The notes: a model not told the origin generated them from the letters alone. A stretch of DNA of 64,000 bases from Saprospiraceae bacterium (GCA_041392805.1 JAWKLJ010000002.1:3611001-3675000); one strand, 5' to 3'. Positions 34,634 to 44,045 are shown, numbered from the stretch's first letter. Made by a program: numbers and translations.

Positions 34634-35398
34634 GCCGATTTCAAAATCCCTTATTTTATAAAGGTTTTTCACGATCGATTCTTCAACTGGTTCTTTATAG
34701 CATACTTTCGCTAGTAGTCCAACAATATATATTGAAACCGTTTTTAAGAGGTGGCCATAATTATCAAATACTTCTTTTTCATTTTTTAAATTATACTTAT
34801 TAGCAACTTGCCGTATTGTTAATTCGCCAAAGTGAGAAATCTTTGAAAATTCTGTATACCAATTGTATAAAACTCTCACATTGTATTTGTCATCCTTCTT
34901 TTGCTGGGATTCAATATATTTAATTCTGTTAAAAGTCGATTCGATTTTTTTTAAATGAGGCTTTAAACCTCCACCTTCACCGTTGTACCTTTCCCCTAGC
35001 TTATCAAATTCTTCTTCAAATTGAGCATGGTCTTCATAAATATTGAATAGCGTTCTTTCTATTTTCTTACTTTTTTTCTTGAAGCGATAATGTTCAGAAT
35101 ATATTTTCTCTAACTCTTCATCAACATTTACTGACGGGTCAAATTCGCTATAACTAATGTAATCAGCTAAAATTAAGTTAGAAATCAGATCTCTCATCAC
35201 CGAAACAAATGAAACTTGGAATAGTGGTTTCTTTTCAAACTGGGCTAATAAGAATATTGCCCCTTCAAACAATCGGATATTAATGAATAAGATTTCGTAG
35301 TAAAATTTCTGGCAGTCACTTTTTTCAGACTTTATTTTCAAAGTTTCCTCCAGGACTTTCTTTAGTAATTGATCAATTACATTTAGAAATTCGACCAT
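34628..35398 (-). CDS. Hypothetical all-helical cytoplasmic protein
   Basis: 256 aa, no signal or TM. Helical throughout, with a conserved-looking arrangement RDLISNLILADYISYSEFDP and WYTEFSKISHFGELTIR (Arg and Ser...His), reminiscent of DUF5677-like HEPN-type proteins; this is a weak resemblance. It is the last unit of the array on the right; its stop codon lies within the attC-like core. The 267 bp to the next gene show no clear element beyond a small hairpin at 35547-35562. Confidence 0.55.
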   Translation of the reverse strand: MVEFLNVIDQLLKKVLEETLKIKSEKSDCQKFYYEILFINIRLFEGAIFLLAQFEKKPLFQVSFVSVMRDLISNLILADYISYSEFDPSVNVDEELEKIYSEHYRFKKKSKKIERTLFNIYEDHAQFEEEFDKLGERYNGEGGGLKPHLKKIESTFNRIKYIESQQKKDDKYNVRVLYNWYTEFSKISHFGELTIRQVANKYNLKNEKEVFDNYGHLLKTVSIYIVGLLAKVCYKEPVEESIVKNLYKIRDFEIGT

Positions 35399-35665
35399 GA
35401 TTTTTAGACTTTGATTTGAATATATTTATACAAAAGAAAGGTTCCATGTCTTCTTATTGACGTAATTCCACTTCTCATTTTATTATTTTCGTAATGACAT
35501 CCAACACCCATCTATCCAAACATATGTCGCGGTATACCTTAATATAACCCGAAACACCGGGTCAATTTTTCTCTCCATCAATATGCAAAAAGTTGAGCGG
35601 ACTGCAAAGCTTTATTTCTTTACAGGTTTAGATAAGCTGAGCACTTACGAAACCAAACCCTACCC

Positions 35666-36418
35666 TCAAGCCGTTTGTCCGCCATCCACGGCAATGCTTT
35701 GGCCGGTTATAAAACTGGACTTAGGGTCACTGAGCCAAAGAATGGCATTGACGATGTCGCTAACCTCTCCGAAGCGCCGTAAAGGAATTGTTTTTAACAG
35801 CTTTTCTTCCAAACCTTCCTGGCTTTCTACCAGGGCTTCTACCATTGGCGTATGGGTAAACACGGGGCACACCGCATTTACACGGATACCTTGGCGGGCA
35901 TATTCCAGCGCGGCTGTTTTGGTCATGCCAATAACGGCATGTTTGCTGGCCGTATAGGCAATCGTCATGGGGAGGGCGCGCATGCCAGCTATAGAGGAAA
36001 TATTGACGATGCAGCCAAATCCTTGTTTGGACATCACTTTCAATTCCTCCCGCATGCAGTAGAAAACGCCTGTTTGGTTGACGGCAATGACTTGTTCCCA
36101 ATCCCCCAGGTCATAAGTGGCGGTGGGGTTGCGATGCCCTCCTATTCCTGCGTTGTTCAGGGCGATATCCAATTTGCCAAAGCTGGCGACCGTTTCATGC
36201 ACCAATTCGACGACTGCCCGATAATTCGCTACATTCGCCTTTCGGAAAAGCGCATTTCCACCCTTTGCTTTGATAAGTTTCACGGTTTCCTTGCCCCCAT
36301 CCTCATTAATATCGGAAACGAGGACTTTCCCGCCTTGTTCTGCAAAGGCGAGCGCTGCAGCACGGCCAATACCTGATCCCGCACCGGTTATCAAAATGAC
36401 CTTATCTTTAAAACTCAT
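35666..36418 (-). CDS. SDR-family oxidoreductase (3-oxoacyl-ACP/alcohol dehydrogenase type)
   Basis: 250 aa, complete classical SDR. LITGAGSGIGRAAALAF binds NAD(P); NNAG (DIALNNAGIGG), catalytic Ser (VNISSIAG) and YTASK are all present; the family C-terminus SSFITGQSIAVDGGQTA is intact. It is transcribed with the quinone-oxidoreductase gene upstream (17-bp gap) near acyl-CoA genes, so a role in fatty-acid metabolism is plausible. Confidence 0.9.
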   Translation of the reverse strand: MSFKDKVILITGAGSGIGRAAALAFAEQGGKVLVSDINEDGGKETVKLIKAKGGNALFRKANVANYRAVVELVHETVASFGKLDIALNNAGIGGHRNPTATYDLGDWEQVIAVNQTGVFYCMREELKVMSKQGFGCIVNISSIAGMRALPMTIAYTASKHAVIGMTKTAALEYARQGIRVNAVCPVFTHTPMVEALVESQEGLEEKLLKTIPLRRFGEVSDIVNAILWLSDPKSSFITGQSIAVDGGQTA

Positions 36419-36435
36419 TTAGCTTTTTTTAGTAA

Positions 36436-37413
36436 TCAATTGATTTTAATCACAAGTTTTCCTCTTGCCTTTCGATCCATGACATCTGTCAAAGCCTCCG
36501 GCACCGCTTCCAAGGGATAAATTTTATCAATATGGGGTTTAATGGTACCAGCTAAATACCATTGTATCAATTGTTGGGTATTGGCCAGGTTATCTGCGGG
36601 GAATTGCATGGCAAAGGAACCCCAAAACACGCCTACAATCTGGCAACCTTTCAACAAGAGTAAGTTCAGCGGGATCTTGGGAATGTCGCCCGCAGCAAAA
36701 CCAACGACTAAAAAGCGGCCCTCCCAGGCCATTCCCCGCAAGGCTTGCTCCGCGTAGTCCCCACCTACTGGATCGTAGACCACATCAACGCCTTTACCAT
36801 TGGTCAGTTCTTTGATGCGGGTTTTCAAATCTTCCTTGGCATAATTGATCACCTCGTCGGCACCATATTGTTTGCAAAGCGCTAACTTATCATCGGTGGA
36901 GGCAGCAGCAATGACTTTTGCCCCCATCAATTTACCCAATTCTACCGCAGTCAGTCCTACCCCTCCCGCTGCTCCCAAAACCAGCAGCGTTTCACCTGCC
37001 TTCAAATGGGCCCTGTCTTTTAGGGCATGGTAGGAGGTGCCATAGGCCATCATAAAAGAGGCTGCAACAGAAAAATCCATTCCCGGCAACTTAGGGAAAC
37101 AAAGTTTTTCGGGGGCAGCCACTTCCTCGGCAAAGCCACCCCAGGGAATCATCCCGAAGACCTCATCGCCTACTTTGAAGCGCTTGACCCCCTCTCCTAT
37201 TGCAGTTACAATCCCTGCAATATCGCTTCCGGGTGAAAAGGGCATCGGCGGTTTGAACTGGTACTTACCCTGAATAATCAGGGTATCTGGGAAATTGACG
37301 CCACAGGCTTTGATGGCAATTAAAAGCTCACCCTTGCCTGGCTTGGGAGAAGGAATGTCTTCCAGGGTCAAGCTGTCAGGCAGGCCATGAGATTTGCACA
37401 GAATGGCTTTCAT
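36436..37413 (-). CDS. NADPH:quinone oxidoreductase-like MDR protein
   Basis: 325 aa. Medium-chain dehydrogenase/reductase without the zinc ligands. Residues 1-110 form the GroES-like catalytic domain (GVNFPDTLIIQGKYQFKPP, PGSDIAGIV). The nucleotide-binding motif LVLGAAGGVGLTAVELGKLMGA is NADPH-type. It resembles QorA/zeta-crystallin and enoyl reductases. It lies between the SDR and acyl-CoA ligase genes on the same strand. Confidence 0.9.
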   Translation of the reverse strand: MKAILCKSHGLPDSLTLEDIPSPKPGKGELLIAIKACGVNFPDTLIIQGKYQFKPPMPFSPGSDIAGIVTAIGEGVKRFKVGDEVFGMIPWGGFAEEVAAPEKLCFPKLPGMDFSVAASFMMAYGTSYHALKDRAHLKAGETLLVLGAAGGVGLTAVELGKLMGAKVIAAASTDDKLALCKQYGADEVINYAKEDLKTRIKELTNGKGVDVVYDPVGGDYAEQALRGMAWEGRFLVVGFAAGDIPKIPLNLLLLKGCQIVGVFWGSFAMQFPADNLANTQQLIQWYLAGTIKPHIDKIYPLEAVPEALTDVMDRKARGKLVIKIN

Positions 37414-37464
37414 GTTATGTCATTGGTTCTCTGATCACCTGATGGAGGCCAGAGAAGGATTTCT

Positions 37465-39294
37465 TTATACTTCGTACAAGTCCGCTATTTCTTTTTCAAA
37501 TTTCTTTAGAATAACCCGTCGTTTTAATTTCATAGTGGGCGTCATTTCTGCATCGGAGCCATCAGGTTGTACAGGTAACCAGACCTTATCCAACAATTGA
37601 AATTTCTTGATTTGCTCAATATGGCTAAAATTAGGATTTAGTTGATGGATAATCGATTGGTACTGATCGATGACCTTTGGATGTCTGACCATTTCAGAAA
37701 GATTTGTCCAAGGGATCTCATTGCGCTGACACCAGTTGACAAGCGCATCCTCTGACGGAACAATCAAAGCGGAAACAAATTTTTTCTGCTCACCAACGAC
37801 CATCATTTGCTCTATTAAAAATTCTTCCTTAAAGCGATTTTCGATAGGTGCAGGTGCGACGTACTTGCCACCAGAGGTTTTGAGTAACTCTTTTTTCCGG
37901 TCCGTTATTTTCAAGAATGGCGTACCATCTGGCCCTTTGACGAAAGTGCCAATATCGCCAGTTTTAAACCAACGCTCACCATCTATATCCTTGAAGACTT
38001 CAGCCGTTTCCTCTGGTTTGTTGTAGTAACCCATCATTATATTAGGGCCATTCGCCAATATTTCCCCTTCGCCAGGACGGTAATCGCCGTCACTTTCGTC
38101 AATGATAACTTTTATGCCAGGTAAAATAGGGCCTACACATCCAATTTTGGCCCCGCCTGGTGCAAAACGGCCAAAACAAAGCCCCGGCGAGGTTTCCGTC
38201 AAACCATAACCTTCTCTGATGGGAATGCCAGCAGCAGAAAACACCCTGGCTATTTTGGCCGGTAAGGGTGCAGCTCCAGAGAGAATGCCCTTGATGTTAC
38301 CGCCTAAAGCGGCCCGCCATTTGCTGAAGATCAGTTTATCTGCAATACTTCGCTGAATGGCCGCCAAGCCGGAATATTTTTTATCATATTCAAAATCATC
38401 TGTAAGGCTTAAGGCCCAAAAGAACAATTTCCGTTTGGCGCCGCTTAAGTTATCACCTGTTGAATAGATTTTCTCATATACCTTTTCCAATAGCCTTGGG
38501 ACCGCATTAAAAAAGTGTGGCTTGACGGCTTGTATATCGCCGTCCGGGCCGCCTAGGTTATCGGTTCCAGTGTAATAGACATTGATACCATTATAGGTTT
38601 GAAGATAGGTGGCCGTCCGTTCGAAAATATGACATAAAGGAAGAAAACTCAAGACGCGATCGCCCGTGTCGTAAGGAATATCGTCTATAGCGCACAGCGT
38701 GTTACTAACGATATTACGATGAGAAAGCATAACCCCTTTAGGCGTACCGGTGGTGCCTGAGGTATAGATTAAGGTAGCCAATTCATTCTCGTTAATCGAC
38801 TGTTTAATTTTCTCTACTTCATCCAGGCTCTCCGTTGAAAAAATAGTTTCCCAATAGGGGCGGTCAGGGGCTTCATCAAAGGTATAAACATCTATCAAGG
38901 AGGGAACATTCACCTGTGCGGCTCTTACTTTATCGTATAGATCACCAATGCCAACAAAGGCGTATTTTACCTTGGCATCATTAAAGATGTACTCGTATTC
39001 GCCAGCGCTAATGGTTGGATAAACAGGCACATTGATGGCTCCAATTTGAGCTATCCCAATATCCATAAAAACCCATTCTGGTCGATTTTTATAAATGGCT
39101 ATAGCAATTTTATCGCCTGGTTTCACGCCCAATTTGAGCAAGCCACAACTTACTTTATTGGCTATTGAGATTACGTCATCTGTACTAAAGCTTTTCCAAT
39201 TACCATTTTCATCCTTGCTATTGAACGCTTTCGCTTGTGGATGATGGGCTTTCTGATAATAAATAAAATCAAAGAGTCTGGTAGGCTGATTCAT
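37465..39294 (-). CDS. Long-chain fatty acid-CoA ligase (AMP-forming)
   Basis: 609 aa, full length for the FadD15-like type. It activates fatty acids to acyl-CoA with ATP. The P-loop-like AMP motif TLIYTSGTTGTPKGVMLSHR, the REGYGLTETSPG block, the hinge WFKTGDIGTF and the C-terminal Lys region (ITDRKKELLKTSGGKYVAP) are all visible. N-terminal helical extension for long-chain substrates. Cytosolic or membrane-peripheral. It is in line with the acyl-CoA dehydrogenase gene upstream, suggesting a beta-oxidation group. Confidence 0.92.
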   Translation of the reverse strand: MNQPTRLFDFIYYQKAHHPQAKAFNSKDENGNWKSFSTDDVISIANKVSCGLLKLGVKPGDKIAIAIYKNRPEWVFMDIGIAQIGAINVPVYPTISAGEYEYIFNDAKVKYAFVGIGDLYDKVRAAQVNVPSLIDVYTFDEAPDRPYWETIFSTESLDEVEKIKQSINENELATLIYTSGTTGTPKGVMLSHRNIVSNTLCAIDDIPYDTGDRVLSFLPLCHIFERTATYLQTYNGINVYYTGTDNLGGPDGDIQAVKPHFFNAVPRLLEKVYEKIYSTGDNLSGAKRKLFFWALSLTDDFEYDKKYSGLAAIQRSIADKLIFSKWRAALGGNIKGILSGAAPLPAKIARVFSAAGIPIREGYGLTETSPGLCFGRFAPGGAKIGCVGPILPGIKVIIDESDGDYRPGEGEILANGPNIMMGYYNKPEETAEVFKDIDGERWFKTGDIGTFVKGPDGTPFLKITDRKKELLKTSGGKYVAPAPIENRFKEEFLIEQMMVVGEQKKFVSALIVPSEDALVNWCQRNEIPWTNLSEMVRHPKVIDQYQSIIHQLNPNFSHIEQIKKFQLLDKVWLPVQPDGSDAEMTPTMKLKRRVILKKFEKEIADLYEV

Positions 39295-39483
39295 ATTCCG
39301 TTGAAGTCTTTTTATTTGCTCGAAAGATATTGAAATCCAATCGAATAATGGTAGTCTTACTGCCTAAGATTAAAATTATTCGTTAAAAAAACACCAACGG
39401 TCCATATTTTGTTCTGATTTTAATAGCTATAAATGCAAGCAGGTAATGCTGCTTTAAAGGCTATTCCTGATTCTTCCCCCAGT

Positions 39484-41289
39484 TTAGGCAATCAATTCCT
39501 TTTCTTGTAAGATGGTCAGCATCTCCGAATTAGTCAGTATTTCTGCCATTCCTGTGGTACGAGATAGCTCATACTTATAGAAAAACTTCATGGTATGAAT
39601 ATTGCCCTCATAAAAAGCTGTAGCAAAGGTTGTATTGCCTGTGACCAGGGCTTCTTTGGCCACCGTAGCCATTTTTAGCCATTGCCAGGCAATCACGATA
39701 GTGCCAAAAAATTCCATAAAGATGGTAGCATCCGCCAAAAATTCTTCGTAGTCCCCCTTCCTGGCAAAGGAAAGCAAATGTTCAAACACCGTCTGGCTCA
39801 TTTTAAGTTTTTCGCCCAAAGTTTTGGCGTAAGGTTTTAATTCATCATAGGTAATGGCAGCCGTTATCGTTTGTTGTATTTCTTCCATCAACAATTGAAG
39901 GGCACGGCCATTATTCATGGTCATCTTACGCCCGAGAAGGTCCATGGATTGAATGCCAGTTGTACCTTCGTAAAGGGAAAAAATCCTGATGTCGCGATAA
40001 TATTGTTGCAAGACAAAATCCATGCAGAAACCATAACCACCCAGGATTTGCAGGCCTGCATCTATAGATTCTCGGCCTTTTTCCGAAGGATAGGTTTTGG
40101 TTATGGGAGTTAATAATTCCAATAAAAGATGGTATTTCTCTTTTTCCTCCCCTGCTGCTACCCGACTCAAATCCTGGTACAAAGCAGATTGGAGGACCAA
40201 ACTCAAGCCTCCTTCGTAAATCGCCTTTTGGGAAAGCAACATGCGACGTACGTCAGGGTGGTTAACAATTAAGGTAGGTTCGGCATCTATATTCTTTCTT
40301 CCATCATTTTCGATGCGGCGGCCTTGCGGACGCTCATTGGCATATTGTAAAGAAGCGTGGTAGGCAGCAGAGGCAATAGCGACACCTCCCCTTCCTACAC
40401 CGATCCGCGCTTCGTTCATCATCTTAAACATATACATTAACCCTCGATGCGGTTCGCCAACCAGCCAGGCTTGGCAATCGTCATTTTCGCCAAAAGCCAG
40501 GTGGGTTGTACAATAGCCTCGCTGGCCCATCTTTTGGAAATCACCGACGGTTTGTACATCATTGGCCACTAATCCCGTTGGGGTAATGCGTTTTTTAGGC
40601 ACCACAAAGAGCGAAATGCCCTTGGTACCTGCTGGTGCGCCATCGATCCTGGCAATCAAAAGGTGTACAATGTTTTCCGCGTATTCATGATCTCCACCAG
40701 AGATGAAAATTTTCTGGCCCTTAATCTTATAGGTTCCGTCTGCCTGGGGGTAGGCAGTCGTTTTAATATCGGATAAAGAGCTACCCGCCTGTGGCTCGGT
40801 TAAACACATGGTGCCAGACCATTTGCCCTCAAACATCTTTGGGGTATAAGTCTCGATCTGTTCCGGGGTGCCATAAGCCATAATCAAGCCCGCTGCGCCA
40901 GTCGTCAAGCCAATATAGCCAGGCAGGTGATTATTAGCAGCTTCCATGATGAAATTAGCAGCCTGGAAGGCCAGACCAGGGACTTGCATCCCACCTTGCT
41001 CATAACTAAATACACCGCCGATCATCCCCAACTCACCTCCTTTTTCCATCATGGTTTTGACCTGCGGGTGGGCAATGATTTTTCCATCCTTGTAATAGGC
41101 CGCTTGTTCGTCCATTTCCCGAAAACAAGGAAATAGTTCCTGATCTGAAAAATCTTTAATGGAGTCAAGAAAGATATTTATCGAATCTTTATCAAAATCC
41201 TGGAAATATTCGTATTTCAACAGGTCCTCCATTTTAAATACATCAAATAATTGAAACCGAAGGGTATCCATATTTACATAACTGGCCAT
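39484..41289 (-). CDS. Acyl-CoA dehydrogenase, large (DmdC/FadE-like) type
   Basis: About 601 aa, the size of the three-domain family with an extra C-terminal domain. FAD-binding MCLTEPQAGSSLSDIKTTAY and KIFISGGDH; the catalytic Glu is in RIFSLYEGTTGIQSMDLLGR. The C-terminal helical extension after residue 470 is typical. Start chosen at ATG 41289; the TTG at 41295 is less likely. The promoter region shared with the TetR gene carries two operators, so it is probably repressed by that regulator. Confidence 0.92.
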   Translation of the reverse strand: MASYVNMDTLRFQLFDVFKMEDLLKYEYFQDFDKDSINIFLDSIKDFSDQELFPCFREMDEQAAYYKDGKIIAHPQVKTMMEKGGELGMIGGVFSYEQGGMQVPGLAFQAANFIMEAANNHLPGYIGLTTGAAGLIMAYGTPEQIETYTPKMFEGKWSGTMCLTEPQAGSSLSDIKTTAYPQADGTYKIKGQKIFISGGDHEYAENIVHLLIARIDGAPAGTKGISLFVVPKKRITPTGLVANDVQTVGDFQKMGQRGYCTTHLAFGENDDCQAWLVGEPHRGLMYMFKMMNEARIGVGRGGVAIASAAYHASLQYANERPQGRRIENDGRKNIDAEPTLIVNHPDVRRMLLSQKAIYEGGLSLVLQSALYQDLSRVAAGEEKEKYHLLLELLTPITKTYPSEKGRESIDAGLQILGGYGFCMDFVLQQYYRDIRIFSLYEGTTGIQSMDLLGRKMTMNNGRALQLLMEEIQQTITAAITYDELKPYAKTLGEKLKMSQTVFEHLLSFARKGDYEEFLADATIFMEFFGTIVIAWQWLKMATVAKEALVTGNTTFATAFYEGNIHTMKFFYKYELSRTTGMAEILTNSEMLTILQEKELIA

Positions 41290-41310
41290 AATCAAGTACT
41301 TTTTTATTAA

Positions 41311-41326
41311 TTAGAACACGTTCTAT
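41311..41326. promoter_or_regulatory. TetR operator, site 1
   Basis: TTAGAACACGTTCTAT: a near-perfect palindrome 22 bp upstream of the acyl-CoA dehydrogenase start, matching site 2. Probably bound by the divergent TetR protein. Confidence 0.65.
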
Positions 41327-41368
41327 TTTATTGGCTAAGTTACAGAAAAAAAATTATTTTTCAAAATA

Positions 41369-41384
41369 TTAGAACATGTTCTAA
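41369..41384. promoter_or_regulatory. TetR operator, site 2
   Basis: TTAGAACATGTTCTAA: perfect 16-bp palindrome, 41 bp before the TetR ATG and 58 bp (centre to centre) from site 1. Confidence 0.7.
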
Positions 41385-41424
41385 ATAAAAAGTATTATTG
41401 GAATGTGACAGAAAAAATGACGAG

Positions 41425-42042
41425 ATGAAGCGAAAAATTCATGAAAAGGAGGTAAGAAAAAAAATTATCAAAGCAGCTAGAGAATTATTCCTGGAACAGG
41501 GGTTTCATCAAACGACTATTCGACAAATTACCCAAAAAGCAAGCATTAGTACAGGTACGCTTTACCATTTTTACCAAGACAAGGAGGATATCTTTTTCCA
41601 CATTGCAGAAGAGACCTTCCTCCGTGTCATCCAAAAAGCAGAAGAATTAGCAAAGGACGAAAGTATTTACCTCCGCCTGGCCTTTGAATTGGCCTTGCAT
41701 ATCCAGGCTTTTTTGAAAAATCGGAACACGGCCGAGTTATATGTCATTGCGTATGGCTCTTATCGCATTTCGGAGGAAGTGATCAAAAAGCAACAAATGC
41801 GAATGGAGCTACTTTTTGGGAATAAAAAGCACTTCCCCACCAAAGAAGATATCATGCTTCGCTCATTAACCATCAAGGGGTACCTGCATGCGCTGGCCTT
41901 AAAAGCAATGAATGAAGAACACCTCCAGCCTGACCAAATTATTGCAAATTCGGCGCAGTTAATGCTCCAATTATACCATGTCTCAGAAGCGGAGATCACA
42001 AGCACGTTAAAAAGCCTAAAGGCAATGAAAATGGGATCATGA
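41425..42042 (+). CDS. TetR-family transcriptional regulator
   Basis: 205 aa from the ATG at 41425 (MKRKIHEKEVRKK); a TTG at 41398 is in frame but less likely. Residues of about 8-55 are a classical TetR DNA-binding domain: IIKAARELFLEQGFHQTTIR, ISTGTLYHFYQDKEDIF. The C-terminal helical part should bind a ligand, probably acyl-CoA given the neighbouring genes. It likely represses itself and the divergent acyl-CoA dehydrogenase via the two palindromes. Its 3' end is followed directly by MITE-like sequences. Confidence 0.92.
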   Translation: MKRKIHEKEVRKKIIKAARELFLEQGFHQTTIRQITQKASISTGTLYHFYQDKEDIFFHIAEETFLRVIQKAEELAKDESIYLRLAFELALHIQAFLKNRNTAELYVIAYGSYRISEEVIKKQQMRMELLFGNKKHFPTKEDIMLRSLTIKGYLHALALKAMNEEHLQPDQIIANSAQLMLQLYHVSEAEITSTLKSLKAMKMGS

Positions 42043-42049
42043 CTTCTAA

Positions 42050-42066
42050 GAGCATGTTTGGAGGTC
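42050..42066. repeat. Solitary IS/MITE end
   Basis: GAGCATGTTTGGAGGTC, preceded by TAA, is identical to the left end of the 13.76-kb MITE. No matching right end is seen nearby. Confidence 0.75.
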
Positions 42067-42075
42067 ATTCTTTAA

Positions 42076-42236
42076 GTGCTTGTTTGGAGGTAGGCTTTGG
42101 CAGCGAAAATATTTAATTATGGGTTCTGGCAAAGCTCATTTTTTTGTGCATAGTGGGGCTATGGACGAAAAAATAGCTGAAGAGAGGTTCCATAAGTAAA
42201 TATTTGCAGCCCAAGTGGCTACCTCCAAACAAGCAC
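42076..42236. mobile_element. MITE-like element, 161 bp
   Basis: Exact inverted ends GTGCTTGTTTGGAGGTAG and complement; TAA duplications at 42073-42075 and 42237-42239. No coding capacity. Its right-hand end supplies the G of the TAG stop codon of the ferredoxin-NADP reductase gene. Confidence 0.85.
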
Positions 42237-43255
42237 TAAACCACTTCTTCTTCAAAGCCTTGAACCCCATTGACGGTGGTATACTTAAAACTAAGTTTCT
42301 GATCAGGGTAGATATATTTGAAAGCAGATTGTACCATTAAGGTTGCCTCGTGGAAACCGCAAAGGATCAATTTCAACTTTCCTGGATAGGTATTAATATC
42401 TCCAATTGCATAAATGCCTTCCACGTTCGTACTATAGTCAAGGGTATTAACTTCAATTGCGTTTTTGTCAATATTCAATCCCCAATCTGCCAAGGGGCCA
42501 AGTTTGGGTGAAAGACCAAATAATGGGATAAAATGATCTGCTGGCTTAATGATTTGCCCCTGGATAGAATGCTTGATCACCACATCGGTTAGTTTACCAT
42601 TACCATTAAGACCGATCGCTTGGGAGTCAGTTAGGAGCGAAATCCTCCCTGATTCTGCCAATTCAACCACTTTTTCTACAGAATCTGGTGCACCACGAAA
42701 AGATTGGCGTCGATGAATTAAGGTTACTTCGTCTGCTATTTCTGCCAGGAAAATGGTCCAGTCTAAGGCAGAGTCACCGCCGCCAGCCAGTACCACTCGT
42801 TTATTGCGATAAACTTCAGGATCTTTAATAATGTATTCCACCCCTTTATCTTCAAACTTTTCCAGGTTATTTATGGGTGGTTTACGCGGTTCAAAACATC
42901 CCAAGCCCGCTGCGATGCTAATCACAGGTGCTTTTATTTTAGTTCCTCTATTGGTTGTTAAGATAAAATGACCATCCGCTGCCTTTTCAATTTGTTCTGC
43001 TCGCTCACCGAGGGTAAACCCAGGCTTAAAGGGCGCAATTTGCTCCATCAGTCGATCCACCAATTCGCCTGCTAAGATGGAGGGATAACCAGGAATGTCA
43101 TAGATGGGTTTTTTAGGATAAATTTCCGTCAATTGACCACCGGGCAGTGGCAGAGCATCCACCAGGTGGCAACGTAACTTTACTAAACCTGCCTCAAATA
43201 CGGTGAATAGGCCAACAGGACCTGCACCAATGATGAGAATATCCGTTTGGATCAT
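42236..43255 (-). CDS. Ferredoxin-NADP reductase, thioredoxin-reductase-like
   Basis: 339 aa. Two Rossmann motifs: FAD-binding IIGAGPVGLFTVFEAG and NADP-binding VVLAGGGDSALDWTIFLAE with HRRQSFRGAP. EGIYAIGDINTYPGK is the C-terminal FAD block. There is no CxxC, so it is the TrxR-like FNR of Bacteroidota, Chlorobi and Bacillus. As last gene after cysH it probably supplies reduced ferredoxin to the sulfite reductase. The stop codon is formed at the junction with a MITE, so the C-terminus may have been altered. Confidence 0.9.
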   Translation of the reverse strand: MIQTDILIIGAGPVGLFTVFEAGLVKLRCHLVDALPLPGGQLTEIYPKKPIYDIPGYPSILAGELVDRLMEQIAPFKPGFTLGERAEQIEKAADGHFILTTNRGTKIKAPVISIAAGLGCFEPRKPPINNLEKFEDKGVEYIIKDPEVYRNKRVVLAGGGDSALDWTIFLAEIADEVTLIHRRQSFRGAPDSVEKVVELAESGRISLLTDSQAIGLNGNGKLTDVVIKHSIQGQIIKPADHFIPLFGLSPKLGPLADWGLNIDKNAIEVNTLDYSTNVEGIYAIGDINTYPGKLKLILCGFHEATLMVQSAFKYIYPDQKLSFKYTTVNGVQGFEEEVV

Positions 43256-43331
43256 CGTTTAACAATTTTTCTTTTTAAAAAGAATTACAAAATTAAAGTA
43301 TAAATGGTTGACCACTATAGAAAAATAGCAT

Positions 43332-44045
43332 TTACTTTTCTTTTTTAAGAAAGTAACTGGGATGAAGGCCGCACTCTTTTTTGCTGGTTCCTTTCCATCT
43401 ACCTTCCCGGCCTTCTCCTTTGGCGGTACAATGCGTGCAACCAATTGACCCATACCCAGCTTCCTCAAGTGGGTGCTTGGGCAATTTAAACAAATCCATG
43501 TAATAGAGAAATTCTCCTTCATTAATATCCACAATTGGATGGAATTTAATGATATCTCCTTGCTGCTCAAAAACCTTTAATCGAGACCTGAACTCCGTCT
43601 GGTAAGACATTAATCCTGACACCCAAACCTTGTGCCTGGCCTTGATCGGCTCCAAGGGAACCACTTTATTGATCGTACAACACATCTTGGGATGGTCCAC
43701 CCACCACTGCTCCTCTCGGGTAAGCATATTTTGTTCTATCTCCGGAAAAACTTCCGTTATCCGCAATCCAAATAATTCGGTTAACTCCCTTTTGTAAGCA
43801 ATTGTCTCTCGAAAATGATAAGTGGTATCAATAAAATGGATGACCTGGGAAGGTCTGATTTTACTCAACCAATAGAGCAGAAAAACAGATTTAGTGCCAA
43901 AAGACGAGGTCATCAGAACATCCTCTTCCGGGAAAAAATCATACAATTTTTCTATCCTTTCCTGAAACGTAAGGGGCGTGAAAATGTCATTCAACTCATC
44001 AATGCTCAAAGCTTGCAACGGGCTTGCTTTCTGGTAGGTAGTCAT
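43332..44045 (-). CDS. cysH: Phosphoadenylyl/adenylyl-sulfate reductase
   Basis: 237 aa from ATG 44045 (MTTYQKASPLQAL). It reduces APS or PAPS to sulfite. The PP-loop SSFGTKSVFLLYW, the catalytic KKECGLHPSYF near the C-terminus, and cysteines in a CC...CxxC arrangement (PKMCCTINK and GCTHCT) point to a [4Fe-4S] cluster, i.e. the APS-reductase type. It lies within the sulfite-reductase operon; the start overlaps the end of the DUF2061 gene by 47 bp. Confidence 0.92.
   Translation of the reverse strand: MTTYQKASPLQALSIDELNDIFTPLTFQERIEKLYDFFPEEDVLMTSSFGTKSVFLLYWLSKIRPSQVIHFIDTTYHFRETIAYKRELTELFGLRITEVFPEIEQNMLTREEQWWVDHPKMCCTINKVVPLEPIKARHKVWVSGLMSYQTEFRSRLKVFEQQGDIIKFHPIVDINEGEFLYYMDLFKLPKHPLEEAGYGSIGCTHCTAKGEGREGRWKGTSKKECGLHPSYFLKKEK

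Noticed and set aside
35497..35596. A further attC-like site (ATCCAAC ... GTTGAGC) at the right edge of the array
   Set aside because: The core heptamers fit, but no pairing arms could be found; too weak to annotate.
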